64,000 bases of DNA from Sphingorhabdus lutea (GTDB taxonomy: Bacteria; Pseudomonadota; Alphaproteobacteria; Sphingomonadales; Sphingomonadaceae): positions 486,001-550,000 of the forward strand of contig NZ_CP018154.1 of assembly GCF_001889025.1 (NCBI RefSeq), given 5' to 3'. The notes below the pieces were generated by a model. The model did no database searches, was not told the origin of the DNA, and worked only from the letters and a program-made list of their open reading frames with translations. The first letter of the stretch is position 1, and every line of letters starts with the position of its first letter. Made by a program: the position numbers and the translations under genes. This document shows positions 45,613 to 55,047 of the stretch, piece by piece.

Positions 45613-46629
45613 ATGCAAGATTTGCTCACCATATTTCGTGCCTTGGCCGACCCCACCCGACTGCGCATTGCATTATTGGTACATGTGATGGAGCTTTCCG
45701 TTGGTGAATTAGTATTGATTTTGGAGCAAAGCCAGCCGCGAGTTTCGCGCCATATCAAAATCCTTGTCGATGCCAATTTAATCGACCGTAGGAAAGAAGG
45801 CAGCTGGGTTTTCCTGCGCGCCGGTGATGCAAGCTATATGCGGCTTTTCCAACGATTATTACAAGGCAGAAATATTTCCGAAGATCCCGATATTTCCAGT
45901 GACATTGAAAAATTACAGCAAATTAAACAAACCCGCGCAATGATGGCGGAGAAATATTTTGCCGACCATGCGTCAAAATGGGATCATATTCGTTCCATGC
46001 ATGTTGCCGAGGCAGAGGTTGAACAGGCAATGGCACAGGCGCTGGCCACCCGCCCTATGGGCCGCGTGTTGGACATTGGCACGGGCACAGGGCGAATGGT
46101 GGAAATATTTTTGGACGCGGCGGAGCATATGACCGCATTGGATAATAGCCCGGAAATGTTGCGGGTGGCCCGTGCAAAAATTTGGGATAATCATGATGAA
46201 AAACCGCCAATTGAACGGTTGGACATGATGCTGGGTGATTTTAATGCCCTGCCTTTGGATAATCAAAGCTATGATACGGTTTTGCTGCATCAGGTTCTGC
46301 ATTATGCGGGCGATCCCGCCCATGTGATAAGGGAGGCTGCGCGCGTTCTGGCCCCTGCTGGCCGATTGATGATTGTTGATTTCGCCCCGCATGATAGGGA
46401 GGAATTGCGCACGGTTCACGCGCATGAACGGCTTGGCTTTGCCGATTCCACCATCATGGCGGCATTTGAAACGGCGGGGCTGCGCATGGCGCATAATCGC
46501 CAACTTGATGGCGGAGAATTAACCGTCAAAATCTGGCTTGGCCAAAAAAGCGAACGCCGCAGTTTGAATATAATAACCGACCCCGTGGCGGATAATATCT
46601 CCACCATGATACATCATAAGGATAATTAA
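45613..46629 (+). CDS. sahR: ArsR-family regulator fused to a SAM-methyltransferase-like domain (SahR type)
   Basis: The 338-residue protein has an ArsR winged HTH (about 1-95: FRALADPTRLRIALLVH, SQPRVSRHIKIL) followed by a methyltransferase-11-like domain (about 140-310: RVLDIGTGTGRMVEIFLD). The methyltransferase domain is thought to sense S-adenosylhomocysteine in this family rather than to act as an enzyme. The start at ATG 45613 is chosen because the conserved ArsR start follows; upstream sequence is the operator. The stop overlaps the metF start (TAATG). Confidence 0.88.
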   Translation: MQDLLTIFRALADPTRLRIALLVHVMELSVGELVLILEQSQPRVSRHIKILVDANLIDRRKEGSWVFLRAGDASYMRLFQRLLQGRNISEDPDISSDIEKLQQIKQTRAMMAEKYFADHASKWDHIRSMHVAEAEVEQAMAQALATRPMGRVLDIGTGTGRMVEIFLDAAEHMTALDNSPEMLRVARAKIWDNHDEKPPIERLDMMLGDFNALPLDNQSYDTVLLHQVLHYAGDPAHVIREAARVLAPAGRLMIVDFAPHDREELRTVHAHERLGFADSTIMAAFETAGLRMAHNRQLDGGELTVKIWLGQKSERRSLNIITDPVADNISTMIHHKDN

Positions 46630-47567
46630 TGTCACATTCTATCTCCCACTCCCAATTACAGGAATCGCGATTGGCCATAGATACCCCCTTATTTGCAGGA
46701 TTGCCGGGTGATGTTGAAATATCCTTTGAATTTTTCCCGCCCAAAAGCGAAAAAATGGAACAGCAATTGTGGGATTCAATCATGACATTGGCGCCCTTGC
46801 AGCCGCGATTTGTGTCGGTCACCTATGGGGCGGGGGGGTCAACCCGTGAACGCACCCATGCAACGGTGGCGCGTATAGCGGCGGAAACAGAAATAGCAGC
46901 GGCGGCGCATTTAACCTGTGTTGGGGCAAGCAAGGAAGAAATTATCGAAACCGCGCAGCAATATTGGGATGCGGGCGTGCGCCATATTGTCGCCCTGCGC
47001 GGAGATGCGCCCGATGGGGAGCAATTCGTCCTCCACCCGCAGGGATTTGCCAGTGCGGTTGATTTGGTTGCAGGGTTGAAAAAAATTGCGCCATTTGAAA
47101 TTTCGGTTGCCGCCTATCCCGAAACCCATCCTGCGGCAAATTGCCCGCAAAGCGACATTGACAATTTGAAACGCAAAATTGACGCTGGGGCCAGCCGCGC
47201 CATCACGCAATTTTTCTTTGATGCGGAACATTTTTTCCGTTTTCGCGATTCATGCGCCGCCGCTGGTATTGATGCCGAATTGGTGCCGGGCATATTGCCG
47301 GTATCCAATGTTGGCCAAACGCGCAAATTTGCAGGAATGTGCGGTGCGGCAATCCCAAATTGGATGGATGATTTATTCGAAGGATTGGACGATCATCCCG
47401 CATCACGTCAATTGGTTGCCGCAACCATTGCCGCGGAAATGTGCCGTAAATTATATGCAGGCGGGGTGCGTCATTTCCATTTTTATACGTTAAATCGTGC
47501 CGAACTATCATTTGCGATTTGCCATTTATTGGGCAAAAGAGCCAATATTGAAGGGGAAATCGCATGA
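46629..47567 (+). CDS. metF: Methylenetetrahydrofolate reductase
   Basis: The 312-residue flavoenzyme reduces methylene-THF to methyl-THF, the methyl source for MetH. Marks: ISFEFFPPKSEKME (about 30-43), FVSVTYGAGGSTRERTH, GVRHIVALRGDAP and the later AAYPETHP. Length is normal for the bacterial enzyme. It overlaps the regulator gene by one base and the next gene by 4 bases (ATGA), so it is translationally coupled on both sides. Confidence 0.95.
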   Translation: MSHSISHSQLQESRLAIDTPLFAGLPGDVEISFEFFPPKSEKMEQQLWDSIMTLAPLQPRFVSVTYGAGGSTRERTHATVARIAAETEIAAAAHLTCVGASKEEIIETAQQYWDAGVRHIVALRGDAPDGEQFVLHPQGFASAVDLVAGLKKIAPFEISVAAYPETHPAANCPQSDIDNLKRKIDAGASRAITQFFFDAEHFFRFRDSCAAAGIDAELVPGILPVSNVGQTRKFAGMCGAAIPNWMDDLFEGLDDHPASRQLVAATIAAEMCRKLYAGGVRHFHFYTLNRAELSFAICHLLGKRANIEGEIA

Positions 47568-48625
47568 CGCAAAATAATGATAATGCAGCGGCTGCCTTTC
47601 GCACAGCAGCATCGCAGCGTATTTTAATTTTTGATGGCGGCTATGGCACGTCCATTCAGAAATATAAATTGGGTGAGGCGGAATATGCCGGAAATTTGAA
47701 CCTGCCAAAGGATCAAAAGGGAAATAATGATATATTAAACCTGACCCAGCCGGACATTATTAAATCCATTCACGGCGAATATTTGGCCAATGGCGCAGAT
47801 ATGGTTGAAACCAATACATTTAGCAGCACGACCATTTCCATGGCCGATTATGCAGCCGAACATTTGGTGTGGGATATGAATATTGCGGGCGCGAAATTGG
47901 CCCGCGAAGCATGTGATGAGGCAGCGGCGCGCGATGGCCGCCGCCGATTTGTTGCCGGTTCAATTGGCCCGACCAACAAAACATTGTCCCTATCCCCCGA
48001 TGTGAATGATCCTGGATTTCGCGAAATTGATTTTGAAGAATTAAAGGAAAGTTATCGTCAACAATGCGATGCGTTAATTGCGGGCGGGGTAGATTTTTTG
48101 TTAATTGAAACTGTGTTTGATACATTAAATGCAAAATGCGCGGCTTTGGCGGCAAAGGAGGCGGGGCTTGCATCGGGCCGTGATGTGCCGATTATGATTT
48201 CATTGACCATTACCGACATGGCAGGGCGCAATTTATCCGGCCATACGGTGGCGGCATTTTGGAATGCGGTGCGGCATGTAAACCCGCTTACCATTGGGTT
48301 AAATTGTTCCTTTGGCGCGGATTTATTGCGGCCATATTTGGCCGAATTATCGCGTCAGGCCGATACGTTAATCATGGCATATCCAAATGCGGGCCTGCCC
48401 AATGAACTTGGCGAATATGATGAATTGCCCGAACAAACCGCCATTTTGGTGGACCAATGGTTTGATGAAAAATTGGTCAATATTGTGGGGGGATGTTGCG
48501 GCACAACACCCGCGCATATTGGCGCAATAGCCAAAAAATCATTGGGTAAAGCCCCGCGCCAAATTCCAAAAATTGCGGTGCAAACGCGGTTGGCGGGATT
48601 AGAGCCGTTTAATATCGCGGTATAA
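47564..48625 (+). CDS. metH: Homocysteine S-methyltransferase domain of split methionine synthase (N-terminal part)
   Basis: The 353-residue protein is the homocysteine-binding module that in E. coli MetH is residues 1-350. It starts with ILIFDGGYGTSIQKYKLGE and has Zn-binding cysteines in GLNCSFGADLL and VGGCCGTTPAHI. It stops after the module, so it must work with the 877-residue product of the next gene. A stand-alone split MetH is known in Alphaproteobacteria. The start overlaps metF by 4 bases (ATGA). Confidence 0.93.
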   Translation: MTQNNDNAAAAFRTAASQRILIFDGGYGTSIQKYKLGEAEYAGNLNLPKDQKGNNDILNLTQPDIIKSIHGEYLANGADMVETNTFSSTTISMADYAAEHLVWDMNIAGAKLAREACDEAAARDGRRRFVAGSIGPTNKTLSLSPDVNDPGFREIDFEELKESYRQQCDALIAGGVDFLLIETVFDTLNAKCAALAAKEAGLASGRDVPIMISLTITDMAGRNLSGHTVAAFWNAVRHVNPLTIGLNCSFGADLLRPYLAELSRQADTLIMAYPNAGLPNELGEYDELPEQTAILVDQWFDEKLVNIVGGCCGTTPAHIGAIAKKSLGKAPRQIPKIAVQTRLAGLEPFNIAV

Positions 48626-48661
48626 GCCCAAATAATTGACTATTTAAATAAAGACAAAAAA

Positions 48662-51295
48662 ATGAGCATAGAAAAAAAGAGCACCGCAAATTTCGTGAAT
48701 ATTGGGGAGCGTACCAACGTCACTGGCTCTGCACGGTTTAAAAAACTTATCCTAAATGGGGACTATGAAGCGGCAATAGAGGTGGCCCGCCAACAGGTGG
48801 AAAATGGCGCGCAAATCATTGACATTAACATGGATGAAGGCTTGCTAGACGCGCATGAGGCGATGACCAAATATCTAAAACTTATCGCCGCAGAGCCGGA
48901 TATTGCCCGTGTTCCGGTGATGATAGATAGCAGCAAATGGAGCGTGATACAGGCGGGCCTGAAATGTGTATCGGGCAAGCCCATCGTCAATTCCATTTCA
49001 ATGAAAGAGGGCGAGACACAATTTTTGGAGCATGCCGCCATTTGCCGTGATTATGGCGCGGCGGTGGTTGTGATGGCATTTGACGAAACCGGACAGGCCG
49101 ATACCAAGGAACGTAAAATTGAAATTTGCGAACGTGCGTATAAATTGCTGACCGAAAATGGTTTTCCGCCCGAAGATATTATTTTCGACCCCAATATATT
49201 TGCGGTGGCCACCGGAATTGATGAACATCGCCGTTATGGTTTGGATTTTATCGAGGCGGTGGAGCATTTAAGCAAAAGCTGCCCCCATGTGCATTTTTCC
49301 GGCGGGCTTTCCAACCTATCGTTCAGTTTTCGGGGCAATGAAACGGTGCGCCGCGCCATGCACAGCGTCTTTTTATATCATGCCATTCCCATTGGCCTTG
49401 ACATGGCGATTGTCAATGCAGGGCAATTGGACATTTATGACCAAATTGATCCTGTGCTGCGCGATGCATGCGAAGATGTGATTTTTGACCGCCGCGATGA
49501 TGCGACCGACCGCCTTATTGCATTGGCCGAAAGTTATCGTGGGACAGACGAAGTGACCGAAAAGGCAGCGGCGGAATGGCGCGGCTGGCCGGTGATTAAA
49601 CGGCTTGAACATGCATTGGTAAAGGGTATTGATGCCCATATTATCGAAGATACCGAAGAAGCAAGATTGGCAATAAAGGCCGCCGGTGGACGCCCGATTG
49701 AGGTGATTGAAGGCCCGTTAATGGACGGCATGAATGTGGTGGGCGATTTATTTGGTTCGGGCCAAATGTTCCTGCCGCAAGTGGTAAAATCCGCCCGTGT
49801 GATGAAAAAGGCGGTGGCGCATCTTTTCCCCTATATTGAGGAGGAAAAGGAAGAAGGCGCAAAGGCCAAGGGCTGTGTCATCATGGCCACGGTAAAGGGC
49901 GATGTGCACGACATTGGTAAAAATATTGTCGGCGTGGTGTTGCAATGCAATGGTTTTGAGGTGGTTGACATGGGCGTGATGGTCCCATGGCAGGATATTT
50001 TAAAAGCAGCGATTGATAATGATGCATCGATGATTGGGTTAAGCGGGCTTATCACCCCCTCTCTTGACGAAATGGTCACTGTGGCGGAGGAAATGGAACG
50101 CGCCAAAATGACATTGCCATTGTTAATTGGCGGGGCGACAACATCCGAAACGCATACGGCGCTGCGGATTGAGCCGGTTTATAGCGGCCCAACGGTTCAT
50201 GTTTTGGATGCCAGCCGCGCCGTGGGTGTGGCCTCCACCTTGACCAGCGATACTTTGGCCGATGCTTTTGTGCAAAGCACCCGCGATAAATATGAAAAGC
50301 TGCGTATTGCACGCGGCAATAAAACCGCCAAGGCGCTGGCCAGCTTGGATGAAGCGCGTGCCAATGGCTTTGCTGCCGATATGGCATTAAAAGCGCCCGC
50401 GCCATTACAGGCGGGATTGCATATATATGATGATTGGGATTTAAACGACCTGCGCGATTATATTGATTGGACGCCATTTTTCCGCGCATGGGAATTGGCG
50501 GGGGTATATCCCGCCATATTAAAAGATGAAATTGTCGGGGAAAGCGCAACCAGCCTGTTCCAAGATGCGCAAAATATGCTGGACAAAATCATTGCCGAAA
50601 AATGGCTGACCGCCAAAGCCGTGATTGGATTATGGCCATGTCGGCGCGATGGTGATGATATTATTGTGGAGCATGGCGATGGGGAAACCACCCTATCCAT
50701 GCTGCGCCAACAGGTAAAAAAACGAGAAGGCCGTCCCAATATGTGCCTTGCCGATTTTATTGATGCCAATGGTAATGACTGGATTGGCGGCTTTGCCGTA
50801 TCTGCGGGCCATGGGATAGACGCAAAACTGGCCGAGTTTAAGGCCGATCATGATGATTATTCGGATATTTTGTTAAAGGCATTGGCCGACCGATTTGCCG
50901 AGGCAATGGCGGAGCGGATGCACGCGCATGTGCGCACCACATTATGGGGATATGCGCCGGAAGAACAATTTAGCAATGAAGCGCTGATAAAGGAGGAATA
51001 TCGCGGTATTCGTCCCGCGCCGGGATATCCCGCCTGTCCTGACCATAGTTTGAAACCAACATTGTTCAAATTGCTTGCCGGTGGACAGGAAGTTGACCCG
51101 GCGGGGATTACCTTAACCAGCAGCTTTGCCATGTTGCCTACGGCCAGTGTGTCGGGTTTTTATTTTGGCCACCCACAGGCAAGTTATTTTGGCGTCGCGC
51201 GGATTGATGAGGATCAAGTGGCCGATTATGCCGCGCGGCGCGGGTTGGATATAGCAAAGGCAAAACAATATTTGCGGCCCAATTTGAACGATTAA
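48662..51295 (+). CDS. metH: Cobalamin-dependent methionine synthase, pterin/B12/activation part
   Basis: The 877-residue protein carries the rest of MetH: pterin-binding ([18 protein letters not shown], about 10-290), the cap (about 330-405), the cobalamin-binding domain with the lower-ligand His416 in [12 protein letters not shown], and the AdoMet-dependent activation domain (about 575-877, [18 protein letters not shown]). It transfers the methyl group of methyl-THF via B12 to homocysteine. It starts 36 bases after the first half, with no fused form present. A TSUP permease gene follows 13 bases after it. Confidence 0.95.
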   Translation: MSIEKKSTANFVNIGERTNVTGSARFKKLILNGDYEAAIEVARQQVENGAQIIDINMDEGLLDAHEAMTKYLKLIAAEPDIARVPVMIDSSKWSVIQAGLKCVSGKPIVNSISMKEGETQFLEHAAICRDYGAAVVVMAFDETGQADTKERKIEICERAYKLLTENGFPPEDIIFDPNIFAVATGIDEHRRYGLDFIEAVEHLSKSCPHVHFSGGLSNLSFSFRGNETVRRAMHSVFLYHAIPIGLDMAIVNAGQLDIYDQIDPVLRDACEDVIFDRRDDATDRLIALAESYRGTDEVTEKAAAEWRGWPVIKRLEHALVKGIDAHIIEDTEEARLAIKAAGGRPIEVIEGPLMDGMNVVGDLFGSGQMFLPQVVKSARVMKKAVAHLFPYIEEEKEEGAKAKGCVIMATVKGDVHDIGKNIVGVVLQCNGFEVVDMGVMVPWQDILKAAIDNDASMIGLSGLITPSLDEMVTVAEEMERAKMTLPLLIGGATTSETHTALRIEPVYSGPTVHVLDASRAVGVASTLTSDTLADAFVQSTRDKYEKLRIARGNKTAKALASLDEARANGFAADMALKAPAPLQAGLHIYDDWDLNDLRDYIDWTPFFRAWELAGVYPAILKDEIVGESATSLFQDAQNMLDKIIAEKWLTAKAVIGLWPCRRDGDDIIVEHGDGETTLSMLRQQVKKREGRPNMCLADFIDANGNDWIGGFAVSAGHGIDAKLAEFKADHDDYSDILLKALADRFAEAMAERMHAHVRTTLWGYAPEEQFSNEALIKEEYRGIRPAPGYPACPDHSLKPTLFKLLAGGQEVDPAGITLTSSFAMLPTASVSGFYFGHPQASYFGVARIDEDQVADYAARRGLDIAKAKQYLRPNLND

Positions 51296-51308
51296 GGATA
51301 GGGATAAT

Positions 51309-52238
51309 ATGCTGCGATATTATATAAAAACATATTTTTATCATGGCATTATCCTATTTTTATTGGCGATAATTTGCGCGATATTTTTGTTCGCGCCATA
51401 TCAATTTTCTTTAATAATGGAAATTTGGCCGGTATTTTTTGTCGGCATAATGGGCGCGATAATTGCCAATACATCGGGCACGGGCGGCGGGGTGGTTTTC
51501 ATTCCCGTTTTTAACATATTGGCGAATAAAGAAATATTGATCCTTGCCCCCGCACAAATAGTGGCGGCCAGTTTTTTCATCCAATGTTTTGGTATGACCA
51601 TGGGCGCAAATCGGTGGACATGGCGGTTATTGCACGAACCAAATTCGCGGCGCACCAATATGGGGCAGGATGCAACAATTGGCGTTTATGCAAAGATTAT
51701 CTTTTTGGTTTTGCCATTATCTCTGCCCATCATGTTAATAACGCAAAGATTTAATTTATTTGATGCACCAACTATATTATTATTGTTCAAAAGTTTTTCG
51801 ATTATTTTTGGCCTTGCGCTTATCATCACCACATGGACGATAAATAATAATCGGCCGGAACGGATAAGGTTGGAGAAAATTGACCTTTTAATATTGCCGT
51901 TAATTGGGATATTTGGTGGTTTTATCACCGCATTATTTTCGGTGGGTGTGGGTGAATTAATGGCGATTTATTTATTCATTCGGCATTTTCCGGTTATATA
52001 TTGCGCGGGTGCGGCATGTGTTGTTTCCTCCATTTCGGTATTGTCGGGAACAATTTATCATATTGAAATGGGTAATGTGCCGTGGGATGTGGTGTTGCTG
52101 GCCGGACCGGGCGCGGCCATTGGCGGATATGTGGCGCGGCCAATTGCCCTTTGGCTGGGTGCAAAGCGCCTAAAAACTGCCGATGGTTTTTGGATTATGG
52201 GCAGCAGCCTATATCTTATCTATTTGAATATAAGGTAA
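51309..52238 (+). CDS. TSUP (TauE/SafE) family permease
   Basis: The 309-residue membrane protein has about 8 hydrophobic segments and the paired TSUP repeats, the first with VGIMGAIIANTSGTGGGVVFIP (in part) and the second with LIGIFGGFITALFSVGVGELMA (in part). Family members move sulfite, sulfonates, sulfoacetate or other organic anions. It lies 13 bases after metH on the same strand, so it belongs to the SahR-controlled transcript. A role in sulfur-compound efflux linked to methionine metabolism is a reasonable inference. Confidence 0.87.
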   Translation: MLRYYIKTYFYHGIILFLLAIICAIFLFAPYQFSLIMEIWPVFFVGIMGAIIANTSGTGGGVVFIPVFNILANKEILILAPAQIVAASFFIQCFGMTMGANRWTWRLLHEPNSRRTNMGQDATIGVYAKIIFLVLPLSLPIMLITQRFNLFDAPTILLLFKSFSIIFGLALIITTWTINNNRPERIRLEKIDLLILPLIGIFGGFITALFSVGVGELMAIYLFIRHFPVIYCAGAACVVSSISVLSGTIYHIEMGNVPWDVVLLAGPGAAIGGYVARPIALWLGAKRLKTADGFWIMGSSLYLIYLNIR

Positions 52239-52325
52239 AAGCAGGTTCCATCATGGTAAACATGCTGGACAGCATGGGGGCGATGGAGGATAATGAATTT
52301 CATATTTTAATATTGGACTATATTT

Positions 52326-53291
52326 ATGAAATTTTCATGGGCTATTTCTTCGGCAGCATTGGCGTTTTTGACAATTGGCGGCATATCAATGCACAGCCAA
52401 AGTATGGCGCAAAGTAATGATAAGGCGCAATATAAAATTATCGAAACAGGGCGTAGCTTTGGCAGCCTGAGCGCGGCGGTCGCCGCCATTGGCGATGGCG
52501 CAGGCACGATTATGATACCGCCTGGAACCTATCGTGATTGCGCTGTGCAGCAGGGCGGTTCAATACGTTACCAAGCGGAAATAGCGGGCGAAACGATTTT
52601 TGATGGTGCAACATGCGAAGGAAAGGCCGCATTGGTTTTGCGTGGCCGCAATGCAGAGGTGGATGGGATTATCTTTCAAAATATGAAAGTGCCCGATGCC
52701 AATGGTGCGGGGATAAGGTTGGAACAGGGCAATTTAACCGTCACCAAAAGCTGGTTTAGGAATAGCCAGCAGGGTTTATTAACCGCCGATGATGCAAAGG
52801 GCGCAATCATTATCGACCAAAGCAGTTTTGAACGTCTGGGTCGGTGCGATGGGGATTATGCATGTGCGCATAGTATTTATATTGGAAATTATGGCTCATT
52901 AACTGTTACACGCAGCCGTTTTGAAGCAGGCAATGGCGGCCATTATATTAAAAGCCGTTCGGCGCGCGCCGATATTAGGGATAATGCATTTGATGATTCG
53001 CGGGGCAAGACGACCAATTATATGATTGACCTGCCCGCCGGCGCAACCGGAGTGGTCAGCGGGAATATTTTTGTTCAGGGCAAGGATAAGGAAAATTACA
53101 GCGCCTTTATCGCCGTGGCCGCTGAGGGCAAGGTGAATAGCAGTGATGCATTGTCAATATTTGATAATGATGCGCGAATTGGTCCAAATATTGATCGCAA
53201 TTCTGTATTTGTTGCCGACTGGTCGGGGGATAGAATTTCCCTTGGCGCGAATATTTTAGGACCAAGGTTAAAGCCATTTGAGCGTAGATAA
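52326..53291 (+). CDS. Secreted right-handed parallel beta-helix protein
   Basis: The 321-residue protein has a signal peptide (SSAALAFLTIGGISMHSQSMAQ), then IETGRSFGSLSAAVAAIGDG and IMIPPGTYRDC, typical of the start of secreted beta-helix proteins, followed by repeated turns such as NLTVTKSWFRNSQQGLL and SLTVTRSRFEAGNGGHYIK. Such folds bind or cleave polysaccharides (PL/GH28 types), but no catalytic residues can be assigned. It follows the TSUP gene by 87 bases and ends near a strong terminator. Confidence 0.8.
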   Translation: MKFSWAISSAALAFLTIGGISMHSQSMAQSNDKAQYKIIETGRSFGSLSAAVAAIGDGAGTIMIPPGTYRDCAVQQGGSIRYQAEIAGETIFDGATCEGKAALVLRGRNAEVDGIIFQNMKVPDANGAGIRLEQGNLTVTKSWFRNSQQGLLTADDAKGAIIIDQSSFERLGRCDGDYACAHSIYIGNYGSLTVTRSRFEAGNGGHYIKSRSARADIRDNAFDDSRGKTTNYMIDLPAGATGVVSGNIFVQGKDKENYSAFIAVAAEGKVNSSDALSIFDNDARIGPNIDRNSVFVADWSGDRISLGANILGPRLKPFERR

Positions 53292-53394
53292 GTTAAGCCG
53301 CCTTAACAAAGCGTCCTTGCTATATGCGGCGGAAATAAGCGCGGCCATTATCAATAATGACTTATCATCTTTGCTAGAAAAATATTTTTGGCAT

Positions 53395-53422
53395 AAAAAA
53401 GGGGGCAGTGATGCCCCTTTTT
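53395..53422. terminator. Bidirectional rho-independent terminator
   Basis: AAAAAAG, GGGGCA, loop GTGA, TGCCCC and TTTTT. It stands between the beta-helix gene (+) and rpmG (-) and can serve both. Confidence 0.88.
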
Positions 53423-53499
53423 CATATGAACATTCCGACAAGAGAATCAACGATTCGCTTTAATGGAATAATGCGCCGCCAAAAAATGGCGCGCGATGA

Positions 53500-53667
53500 T
53501 TATTTAATCTTCGCTTCTTTGAACTCAACATGCTTACGCACGACGGGATCATATTTACGAAAAACCATTTTTTCGGTGGTATTGCGTGGGTTTTTCTTGG
53601 TTACATAGAAAAAACCAGTATCTGCAGTGCTGACAAGCCTAATCTTGACGGTGGCTGATTTCGCCAT
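53500..53667 (-). CDS. rpmG: 50S ribosomal protein L33
   Basis: The 55-residue protein [20 protein letters not shown] is the L33 start, and the rest ([20 protein letters not shown]) fits the alphaproteobacterial form, which has no zinc ribbon. It is a component of the large ribosomal subunit. The ATG follows GGGAAAAGACA. The upstream region 53668-54051 has no supported gene on either strand. Confidence 0.95.
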   Translation of the reverse strand: MAKSATVKIRLVSTADTGFFYVTKKNPRNTTEKMVFRKYDPVVRKHVEFKEAKIK

Positions 53668-54051
53668 TGTCTTTTCCCTTTTATAAAGTGATAAAAATAT
53701 AAAAGCGGCCAATGAAGCCGCCGTCTTGCCATGCCCAATGCCCCGCAAAGCGTGAAAAGTCAATAGCGCGATAAAATATTGCCCCAAAAAAATGAGCATA
53801 TATTTTTTGCCAATCACCCAAATATTGCAGCCGGCGGCACTATGTCACCCATTTGCCATAAAAGCTTAACGTCATTTTAACTATATTCTGACAAGATATA
53901 AATAAATAATATGATAGTTAAAAAGCACGAAAATTAGCCGTTAAACCATATAGAGCAATATGGGTAACATATATCCGGATAACAAATATCCAAGGTCACA
54001 TAAAATATGATGTCGCAACCCGTATAAATAGTAAAGAGTAGGAATGATAAA
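53668..54051. other. Non-coding region between rpmG and a small unknown gene
   Basis: 384 bases without a convincing gene. On the minus strand a 5-bp GCGGC/GCCGC hairpin at 53704-53722, followed by TTTTATATTTTT, may act as a weak attenuator 37 bases before rpmG. TTGACTTTTCACGC at 53749-53762 (minus) may carry the rpmG -35. The plus side is AT-rich with a TATCCGGATA palindrome at 53972-53981 and CCATAT/ATATGG arms near 53945-53962, of unknown meaning. An in-frame upstream extension of rpmG is not believed. Confidence 0.45.
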
Positions 54052-54387
54052 ATGAATTTGGACCATGACCGCTATTTATTGGTGCGTGCACAATTGGCCG
54101 AAATTATCGATTCCCTTGAATATTTAAACTATGCCGATAATCAATTGGGATATATTTTGAAATTAGAACATATTCGCGACATTGCCATGCAATATGGCAT
54201 GGCGCCTATTGGCGATATTAGTATGATTTTCGAAAATGCATTGGGCAAACTGAACCAATGTCAAAATAGCCAAATTATTTGCCAAGCATATATTGGTATA
54301 TTGCGCGATGCGGTGGCGTGCCAACGCATTTCAAATGAGGCTGCACGCGCCATGTTGGGCAGTGTTGCCATGCGGTTGCATGCTTAA
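54052..54387 (+). CDS. Small helical protein of unknown function
   Basis: The 111-residue protein (MNLDHDRYLLVRAQLAEIID start) is soluble, with no signal, and predicted mostly alpha-helical with alternating Leu/Ile positions; two Cys lie in the middle (LNQCQNSQIICQAY). It resembles small helical proteins of sphingomonads in general character, but no family is recognised. GAGTAGGAATGATAAA precedes the ATG. Reading frame composition is like the neighbours, which supports a real gene. Confidence 0.65.
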   Translation: MNLDHDRYLLVRAQLAEIIDSLEYLNYADNQLGYILKLEHIRDIAMQYGMAPIGDISMIFENALGKLNQCQNSQIICQAYIGILRDAVACQRISNEAARAMLGSVAMRLHA

Positions 54388-54436
54388 AAATTCAAATTAA
54401 CATTATCATAATTATAATAAGATAAATGGACTTAAT

Positions 54437-55009
54437 ATGGACATTTTCTTAATGACCCTATTGTCGAGCCTGCTCGCCGAAATGGGTGACAGACCGCAAA
54501 TTTTGGTGGCCGCATTGGCAATGCGATATGCAAATAACCGTGCGGTGCTTGCCGGATTGGTTTTTGCTACCTTATTAAACTGTGTCATATCCGCCTTTGC
54601 CGGCGCGATGGTGCATGATTATATCAGCGATGATCCGTTAATATTATTCACCGCCATTGCCTATATTTTTGCGGCAATATCCATGCTGGGTTGGCGGCAC
54701 AGGGTGAATATATTGTCTGGTTGGAAATTAAACGCTGCCCTGACAACCTTTTTGGGCGTTTTCATCCTGCAATTTGGGGATAAAAGCCAGTTCATCATTG
54801 CGGCCCATGCCGCGCGCAGCGATCAGGCGATTTGGGCGGCGCTGGGCGGGACAATTGGCATATTGGCAGCAACAATTCCAGCCATATATTTGGGCGCAAA
54901 AATGGGCCATATTTTACCGTTAAAGGCATTAAGAATAACGGGCGGGGCCATTTTTCTGCTGATAGGGATATATTTGGCGCTAACTGCATTGCGCTTAATC
55001 GGCAATTAA
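54437..55009 (+). CDS. GDT1/UPF0016 (TMEM165-type) cation transporter
   Basis: The 190-residue membrane protein has six hydrophobic segments in two repeats, each with the signature E-x-G-D-[KR]-x: AEMGDRPQILVAALA in the first and LQFGDKSQFIIAAHA in the second (Glu is replaced by Gln in LQFGDKSQ). Members export Mn2+ or Ca2+ in exchange for H+. It is separated by 49 bases from the small helical-protein gene. A hairpin follows the stop directly. Confidence 0.88.
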   Translation: MDIFLMTLLSSLLAEMGDRPQILVAALAMRYANNRAVLAGLVFATLLNCVISAFAGAMVHDYISDDPLILFTAIAYIFAAISMLGWRHRVNILSGWKLNAALTTFLGVFILQFGDKSQFIIAAHAARSDQAIWAALGGTIGILAATIPAIYLGAKMGHILPLKALRITGGAIFLLIGIYLALTALRLIGN

Positions 55010-55029
55010 GGGGGAAGTTTCCTTCCCCC
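55010..55029. terminator. Hairpin terminator between convergent genes
   Basis: GGGGGAAG, loop TTTC, CTTCCCCC: a perfect 8-bp stem right after the GDT1 stop codon. Only a short AATTT follows, so termination may be partial. It faces the convergent aldehyde dehydrogenase gene. Confidence 0.6.
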
Positions 55030-55047
55030 AATTTCTGCACGCCTGCA

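Noticed and set aside
52254..52417. A small ORF overlapping the start of the beta-helix gene in another frame
   Set aside because: It has no support beyond being open, and it runs through the signal peptide of a well-supported gene.
53668..53817. An N-terminal extension of ribosomal protein L33
   Set aside because: The extra frame holds no conserved sequence, the normal start has an SD, and L33 is 55 residues in this group.
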